DNA of 64,000 nucleotides from the NCBI RefSeq assembly GCF_016595235.1, contig NZ_JAENHL010000004.1, forward strand, positions 586,343 to 650,342, given 5' to 3'. Of the stretch, positions 59,485 to 64,000 are shown one piece after another; position 1 is the first letter of the stretch, and the number at the start of each line of letters is the position of its first letter. Source of the stretch: Taklimakanibacter albus. Its GTDB lineage: Bacteria > Pseudomonadota > Alphaproteobacteria > Rhizobiales > Aestuariivirgaceae. Under the pieces are notes generated by a model that was not told the DNA's origin, ran no database searches, and saw only the letters and a program-made list of their open reading frames with translations. A program made the translations under genes and the position numbers.

Positions 59485-60429
59485 TTATCTCTTCACGGTG
59501 CCGAAGGTGACGCCGCGCAGCAGATGGTTCTGCAGGAAGAAGGTCACCAGGAAAACGGGGATCAGGAACAGGGTTTCGATAGCCGCCAGCAGACCCCAGA
59601 GCACGCCGATGCCGCCGCCGGCAACCGCCTGGTTCATGGCGACCGGCACGGTGCGGGTGTCGACGCCGGTGAGCAGCAGCGCGAACAGGAACTCGTTCCA
59701 GGTGAGGATGAGGCCGAAGACGAAGGTGGCGGCGAGACCGGCCAGCACCTGCGGCAGGCAGATCTTGAAGAACACCTTCGCATCGCTCGATCCGTCGAGG
59801 CGCGCCGCGTCCTCGACATCGGGTGACAATTCATCGAAGAAGCTCTTCATCATCCAGATGGTGAAGGGAAGATTGAAAGCGGTGTAGAGAAAGATGATGC
59901 CGAGATAGGAACCGGCGAGCCCCGAGATGCGGAACATCAGGATGACCGGGATGATCACCACGATGGCCGGCAGCATGCGGGTGGTGAGGATGATGAAGAG
60001 ATAGGTGTCATTGCCCTTGAGCGGATACCGCGAGAAGCCATAGGCGGCGAGCGTGCCGATCACGAGGGCGAGCAGCACCGAGGTGCTGGCGATGAAGATC
60101 GAGTTGAAGAAGAAGCGGTCGAAGCCGGTGCTCTCCGCAGCACCACCTGCGACATAAGCGCGGGAGAACACCGAGGTGAAGTTCTCCAATGTCGGCGAAA
60201 AGACATATTGCTCGGGGATGAGCCCGAACAAGGTTGTCGGCAAGAGCTTCGGCGGGACCGCCAGCGCTTCCGTCTGCAGCTTGAACGAGGTCAGGATGAT
60301 GATCAGGACGGGCAGAAAGTAGATGAGGCTGATGATGGCGGCGAAGAGCGTATGGCCCCAGCCCGCCTCGCCCACACCCGACGCCTTGCGGAAGCCCAGT
60401 CTTTCCCAGATGGATATCGTGTTGGCCAT
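59485..60429 (-). CDS. CUT1 sugar ABC permease (MalG/UgpE-like)
   Basis: This 314-residue permease has its first helix in LFAAIISLIYFLPVLIIILTSF. The EAA loop is VEDAARLDGSSDAKVFFKICL, and the C-terminal helix block ends near VTFGTVKR. It pairs with the upstream permease at 3-bp spacing. Confidence 0.92.
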   Translation of the reverse strand: MANTISIWERLGFRKASGVGEAGWGHTLFAAIISLIYFLPVLIIILTSFKLQTEALAVPPKLLPTTLFGLIPEQYVFSPTLENFTSVFSRAYVAGGAAESTGFDRFFFNSIFIASTSVLLALVIGTLAAYGFSRYPLKGNDTYLFIILTTRMLPAIVVIIPVILMFRISGLAGSYLGIIFLYTAFNLPFTIWMMKSFFDELSPDVEDAARLDGSSDAKVFFKICLPQVLAGLAATFVFGLILTWNEFLFALLLTGVDTRTVPVAMNQAVAGGGIGVLWGLLAAIETLFLIPVFLVTFFLQNHLLRGVTFGTVKR

Positions 60430-60432
60430 CGC

Positions 60433-61494
60433 TCAGGCCCCCTGGCTGCGCCGGTTGGCGATGTAGAGATAAAGATTGGTGAGCACGATCACCACGAAGA
60501 GCAGAAGATAGGAGAGTGCGGCACCCTCGCTCGTCTTGTTCTGCTCATTGGCGATGCGGATGACGTGATAGGAGATGGTCATCGTGTCATTGCCGCCCTT
60601 GGTCAGCAGGATCACGAGATCGGCCATCTTGAAGGCCTCGATGGTGCGGAACAGCAGCGCCAGCATCAGAAGGCCGCGAATATAGGGGAAGGTGATGGTC
60701 CAGAAGCGCCGCCAGCCCGAGACCCGGTCGATCGCCGCCGCCTCATAAAGATATTTCGGCACCGAGACGAGGCCCGCCAGCACCAGCAGCATGACGAAGG
60801 GCGACCACATCCAGGCATCGGCGAAGACGATGCCGGCGACGGCGCCGGTCTTGTTCGACATCAGGATGAATTGCTCGCCGCCCCAGGCCTTGATCACCTG
60901 GCTGATGAGCCCGAAGGTCGGGTCGTAATAATAAGAGAAGAACACGCCCACCGCGACCACCGACAGCATCATCGGCGTCAGCACCAGGATAAGCAGGTAT
61001 TTGCGCAACGGGAACTGCTTGGCGAACAGCACCGCCAGCAGGAAGCCGACGATCATCTGCGCGGCGACGGTCAGCACCACGAACATCGCGGTGTTGGTGA
61101 GATTGGCCCACAGCTCGGGCGCCTTGAGGTCGTTGGTCAGCAGCTGCTGATAATTCCTGAGGCCCACGAAGCGGATATTCTGCTGGTTGCTCTGATAGGC
61201 GAAGAAGGAAAGGCCCAGCGACCAGACCAGCGGAAAGATGTTCATCACGAACAGCACCGCGATCGCCGGCGAAACGAGCAGCCCGCCATAATAGTGGCGG
61301 CGATAGGCATTGACGACGAAGCTGGCCGCCACCATGGCCGCCATGGCGCCGACCACCCAGAACGCGGCGTTGGCCGGCAGGATCAGCGTGGCGAGGACCG
61401 ACACGACGAGGCCGACGACGATGGCGAGCTTCCAGTTGTCGGGCGCAATGGTCTTGAAGTCGGGCGCCGGCGGCGAAAGAGCAACGCTCGTCAT
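60433..61494 (-). CDS. CUT1 sugar ABC permease (MalF/UgpA-like)
   Basis: This 353-residue permease has a hydrophobic N-terminal pair of helices (LAIVVGLVVSVLATLILPAN, AAFWVVGAMAAMVAASFVV) additional to the core. It then has SYYYDPTFGLISQVI and an EAA-type loop YEAAAIDRVSGWRRFWTITF. It follows the binding-protein gene after a 173-bp gap containing a strong hairpin. Confidence 0.9.
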   Translation of the reverse strand: MTSVALSPPAPDFKTIAPDNWKLAIVVGLVVSVLATLILPANAAFWVVGAMAAMVAASFVVNAYRRHYYGGLLVSPAIAVLFVMNIFPLVWSLGLSFFAYQSNQQNIRFVGLRNYQQLLTNDLKAPELWANLTNTAMFVVLTVAAQMIVGFLLAVLFAKQFPLRKYLLILVLTPMMLSVVAVGVFFSYYYDPTFGLISQVIKAWGGEQFILMSNKTGAVAGIVFADAWMWSPFVMLLVLAGLVSVPKYLYEAAAIDRVSGWRRFWTITFPYIRGLLMLALLFRTIEAFKMADLVILLTKGGNDTMTISYHVIRIANEQNKTSEGAALSYLLLFVVIVLTNLYLYIANRRSQGA

Positions 61495-61531
61495 GTCAGC
61501 GCCCTGCCCGTGTCGCGCGAATTTAGTGGGC

Positions 61532-61547
61532 CCCGACTTTCGTCGGG
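61532..61547 (-). repeat. Short hairpin element CCCGAC-tttc-GTCGGG
   Basis: CCCGAC (61532-61537) and GTCGGG (61542-61547) form a 6-bp stem with a 4-nt loop within the binding-protein/permease gap, followed by ATGACGG. Similar CCCGACTTTCGTCGGG pieces are common intergenic repeats in alphaproteobacteria. Function is unknown. Confidence 0.4.
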
Positions 61548-61624
61548 ATGACGGAGATTGGATTGGGAGGCCACCAGGAGTTCCGGCACGAGAACGAAAT
61601 CCTCAAACGATCATCGGAGACAAA

Positions 61625-61654
61625 GAGGACGCCCGCTTTGTGTCGGGCGTCCTC
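61625..61654 (-). terminator. Intra-operon hairpin after the sugar-binding-protein gene
   Basis: GAGGACGCCCG (61625-61635) and CGGGCGTCCTC (61644-61654) pair perfectly over 11 bp with an 8-nt loop, directly after the binding-protein stop codon. In the minus-strand transcript the stem is followed by UUUGUC. It is a partial terminator or mRNA stabiliser that would favour binding-protein over permease expression. Confidence 0.78.
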
Positions 61655-61667
61655 AGCTTTCTGTCTG

Positions 61668-63104
61668 TTACGGCGCGATCAGGCCGGCTTCGGTGAGCAG
61701 GTTCTGCTGGAACTTCGCCACATTATCGAGCGTCGTCTTGGCATCCTGCTTGCCGGTGATGGCGAGGTCGAACTGGTCCTGCTGCTGGGTGAGCAGCTCG
61801 AAGAACTGCGGCACGTGCCACACGTCCTTCTGCCAGTCGAGGCTCGGCGCCCAGGCGCGGTTCCACGGCCGGTAGGTTACATAGTTCGGATCGCTATAGA
61901 CCGACTTCATCGCCGACTGGCCACCCTTCGAAGCATATTCGGTCTGCACCGGCTTCGACAGCCACCACTTGACGAAATCGACCGCTTCCTTGTTCTGCGT
62001 GTCGGTGTTCCAGGTCATCAGCACGAAGGGCTGACCGCCGATATTGTTCCAGCGGATCATCTTGCCGTCCGCGCCGCGGGTGCCCGGCGCCTGGCCGAAG
62101 ACCAGCTTGTCGGAGACCTTTGACGTTTCCGGGCTGAGCGAGGCTTCGCCGAGACCGATCCAGTCCACGTTCAGAGCCACCTTGCCTTCACGGAACAGCT
62201 CGTCGGACTTGAAGATGTCCATCGTGCCGGTCTTGGCGACGGGCGGCATATATTGGATGAGCTTCAGATAGTGATCGAGAGCGGCGACCGCTTCCGGCGA
62301 GTTGACCACGCCTTCCGCCTGGCCTTTCGGCGCCTGGGTTTCATCCCAGGTGTTGCCGCCATTCTGCCAGATGAAGCCGTTGATCTGCATCGAGGAGAAG
62401 TCGTAGCCTTTGCCGGCCTGATAGGCGATGCCGTAGAAATCGTCATCGGCCGGCTTGCCGGCGAGGTTTTCACCCTTCTTGCGCTGGAAGAACTGGCCGA
62501 TATTCTCGAACATCTCCCAGTCGAGATCGTCGAGCTCTTCGCCGGTGCAGGGCAGCTTCTTGTTGAACTTCGCCTGGAAGTTCTTCTGCTCTTCCTCGTT
62601 GCACAGAATGTCCTTGCGCGCGAAGGTCACGAGCACGTCGGGGAATTGCGGGAAGCCGTAGAAATTGGCCGTCTTGTGCGGATAGGTCGAATAGGCGTTG
62701 CGCACGTTCTCATGCATGTCGTCCATCGCCGCCTTCAGCGCCGGATCGGCATCGATCAGGTCGTTGATCTTGCGGAAATAGCCGCCCTCCACGAAGGCGC
62801 CGAGCCACTGCGAATCCGACACCGCCATATTGTATTTCTGCTCGCCCGAGGTGAGCGAGGCATTGACGCGCGTGTAGAAATCCGGCCACGGGATGAAGTC
62901 GATCTCGAGCTTCACCGTGTTGCCCGACGGCGCTTTATATTGCTTGTCGAACATGTCCTTCATGATGCGGGTCGGCGGCCAGTCCGGCACCGCCATCTTG
63001 AGCACGATTTCCTCAGCCGTCGCCGGCGTGAGGAACGTGCCACTCATCATGGTCGCGACCGCGGCCGCGCCTGCGAAGGACGTCAACTTATACTGCCAAC
63101 TCAT
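61668..63104 (-). CDS. CUT1 sugar ABC substrate-binding protein
   Basis: This 478-residue extracytoplasmic binding protein has a signal peptide (KLTSFAGAAAVATMMSGTFLTPATA). The mature part opens EEIVLKMAVPDWPPTRIMKD, then SSMQINGFIWQNGGNTWDET and KVALNVDWIGLGEASL as in family 1 proteins. Six Cys/Trp-rich stretches may form disulfides (C in DILCNEEEQ and KKLPCTGEE). GGAGGAG precedes the ATG at 63104; the upstream open frame is rejected. The ligand is probably a sugar, polyol or glycerol derivative, given the PfkB kinase at the operon end. Confidence 0.9.
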   Translation of the reverse strand: MSWQYKLTSFAGAAAVATMMSGTFLTPATAEEIVLKMAVPDWPPTRIMKDMFDKQYKAPSGNTVKLEIDFIPWPDFYTRVNASLTSGEQKYNMAVSDSQWLGAFVEGGYFRKINDLIDADPALKAAMDDMHENVRNAYSTYPHKTANFYGFPQFPDVLVTFARKDILCNEEEQKNFQAKFNKKLPCTGEELDDLDWEMFENIGQFFQRKKGENLAGKPADDDFYGIAYQAGKGYDFSSMQINGFIWQNGGNTWDETQAPKGQAEGVVNSPEAVAALDHYLKLIQYMPPVAKTGTMDIFKSDELFREGKVALNVDWIGLGEASLSPETSKVSDKLVFGQAPGTRGADGKMIRWNNIGGQPFVLMTWNTDTQNKEAVDFVKWWLSKPVQTEYASKGGQSAMKSVYSDPNYVTYRPWNRAWAPSLDWQKDVWHVPQFFELLTQQQDQFDLAITGKQDAKTTLDNVAKFQQNLLTEAGLIAP

Positions 63105-63204
63105 GTCCTGTTTCTCCTCCCTAAAGCATGGTCCGGAAAGAGGCGTTGCGACCTTCCGGAAAGACGTGTCTAGGCACTTCAACTTCCTTCGCGCCGCAGG
63201 CGTA

Positions 63205-64000
63205 TCATCGCAAAGCGAGACCATCCGCGGCGCTGAAGACATGGATCTTGTGAGTATCGATCTTGATCGGCAGCCGGTCGCCGAGCTTGATCTCGCTGGC
63301 GCGCGATTCCGGCAGCACGATGCGTAGGTTGTCGGACTTTTCGCCGAGCGAAACGACGGTGACGTCGCCCAGGGGCTCCAGCAGTTGCACCGGCGCGGAA
63401 AGATCGGCGGATGAGGCCGAAGCGATTTCGAGATCGGCCGGGCGCACGCCCATGAAGACCTTGTCGCCCGCTTTGGCGCCGAGCTTGCGGTCGAGCGCGA
63501 AACTGCCGAAGCCGGTCTTCAGGCTCTGGCCGTTCTCGGCGACGGTCGCCTGCAGCAGATTGATATGCGGCGCCCCGATCTTGCCCGCCACATAGACATC
63601 GACCGGCCGTTCATAGAGCTCGTCCGGCGTCCCCTTCTGCACCACGGCGCCATCGCGCATCACCGCGATCTCCTCGCCCATCGACAGCGCTTCGAGCTCG
63701 TCGGGCGTCGCATAGATGATGGTCATGCCGAACTGGCGGTGCAGGCGCTTGAGCTCGGCCCGCATGTCATGGCGCAATTTGGCGTCGAGATTGGTCAGAG
63801 GTTCGTCGAGCAAAAGGATATTGGGCCGCCTGATCAGCGAGCGGCCGAGCGCCACACGCTGCTGCTCGCCGCCCGACAGCGTGTTGGGCTTGCGCTCGAG
63901 CCGGTGGCCGAGCTTCAGCATCGAGGCGGTTTCCTTGACCCGCTTGTCGATTTCGGCCGAGGCGACCTTCGCCTCGCGCAGCGGATAGGCGAAGTTTTCA
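63205..64000 (-). CDS. CUT1 ABC ATPase lacking the switch histidine (5' end outside window)
   Basis: This is the C-terminal part (265 codons) of a UgpC/MalK-type ATPase, with its start and Walker A beyond the window. It has the canonical signature LSGGEQQRVALGRSL, Walker B ILLLDEPLTNLD and a TOBE domain. The switch segment, normally VTHDQ, reads YATPDELEAL, so the H-loop His is Pro (codon 63703-63705). It is the first visible gene of the operon and the complement of the ATPase at 58395. Confidence 0.9.
   Translation of the reverse strand, partial: ENFAYPLREAKVASAEIDKRVKETASMLKLGHRLERKPNTLSGGEQQRVALGRSLIRRPNILLLDEPLTNLDAKLRHDMRAELKRLHRQFGMTIIYATPDELEALSMGEEIAVMRDGAVVQKGTPDELYERPVDVYVAGKIGAPHINLLQATVAENGQSLKTGFGSFALDRKLGAKAGDKVFMGVRPADLEIASASSADLSAPVQLLEPLGDVTVVSLGEKSDNLRIVLPESRASEIKLGDRLPIKIDTHKIHVFSAADGLALR

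Noticed and set aside
60208-61551. 447-codon plus-strand open frame
   Set aside because: It is antisense to the two CUT1 permeases. The translation is repetitive His/Gln/Arg/Asp with no recognisable fold.
1-64000. CRISPR arrays, tRNA or rRNA genes, insertion sequences and phage genes
   Set aside because: No regularly spaced repeats, cloverleaf-like sequences, transposase motifs or terminal inverted repeats with target duplications were seen by eye. A dedicated search would be needed to exclude small RNAs.

Overview
The window reads as a high-GC alphaproteobacterial chromosome or megaplasmid segment, most likely from a rhizobial (Hyphomicrobiales) soil or plant-associated organism. The reasons are the density of ABC importers with dedicated catabolic genes, LysR/LacI/GntR/TetR regulators placed beside them, a DUF930 protein, and a sox (sarcosine oxidase) operon. 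I see no rRNA, tRNA, insertion sequence, phage gene, CRISPR array or replication origin. It is accessory catabolic DNA made of consecutive 'importer + enzymes + local regulator' modules.

Layout. (A) 1-6.3 kb: a periplasmic molybdenum hydroxylase chain (2Fe-2S subunit, Tat-exported Mo subunit, cytochrome c) with a NepI-like exporter, a divergent LysR regulator and a DHA2 exporter. (B) 6.3-13.2 kb: a fructosyl-amino-acid (Amadori compound) module with a FrlB-like deglycase, FrlD-like kinase, LacI repressor, polar-amino-acid-type ABC importer and ornithine cyclodeaminase-like enzyme. Two copies of one 18-bp LacI operator tie the module together. (C) 13.2-26.8 kb: a dipeptide-type ABC importer diverging from a dimethylglycine-dehydrogenase-like gene and soxBDAG, with a TetR-type regulator at the end of the operon. 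(D) 26.8-32.7 kb: small exported or hypothetical proteins, a LysR regulator, an M4 metalloprotease without a signal peptide, and a sugar-epimerase-like SDR.

(E) 32.6-40.8 kb: a seven-gene operon facing a GntR regulator. It encodes a complete spermidine/putrescine-type importer, a creatinase-like M24 protein, a nitrilase-family amidase and a PhzF-like isomerase. (F) 40.9-42.8 kb: an alpha/beta hydrolase diverging from a GlxA-type AraC regulator with two perfect 14-bp direct repeats. (G) 42.8-56.1 kb: a larger module with an E1 alpha-beta fusion, two SDRs, a PotABCD-like importer whose two permeases are fused, a trimethylamine-dehydrogenase-like flavoprotein, an EutQ-like cupin, GntR and TetR regulators, an AroE-like dehydrogenase and a third SDR. 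A shared ATAC-N6-GTAT palindrome occurs in three of its promoters. (H) 56.2-64 kb: a PfpI/DJ-1 protein, a PfkB kinase and a CUT1 sugar importer with two different ATPases, the second cut by the window end.

The best candidates for undescribed biology are module E (a metal-ligand-free creatinase homologue with its own importer and amidase), module G (a covalent-FMN amine dehydrogenase with an altered pocket, tied by operator sequence to a polyamine-type importer), and the complementary ATPase pair in H. In H one ATPase has a degenerate signature motif and the other lacks the switch histidine, which predicts one active and one degenerate ATP site.
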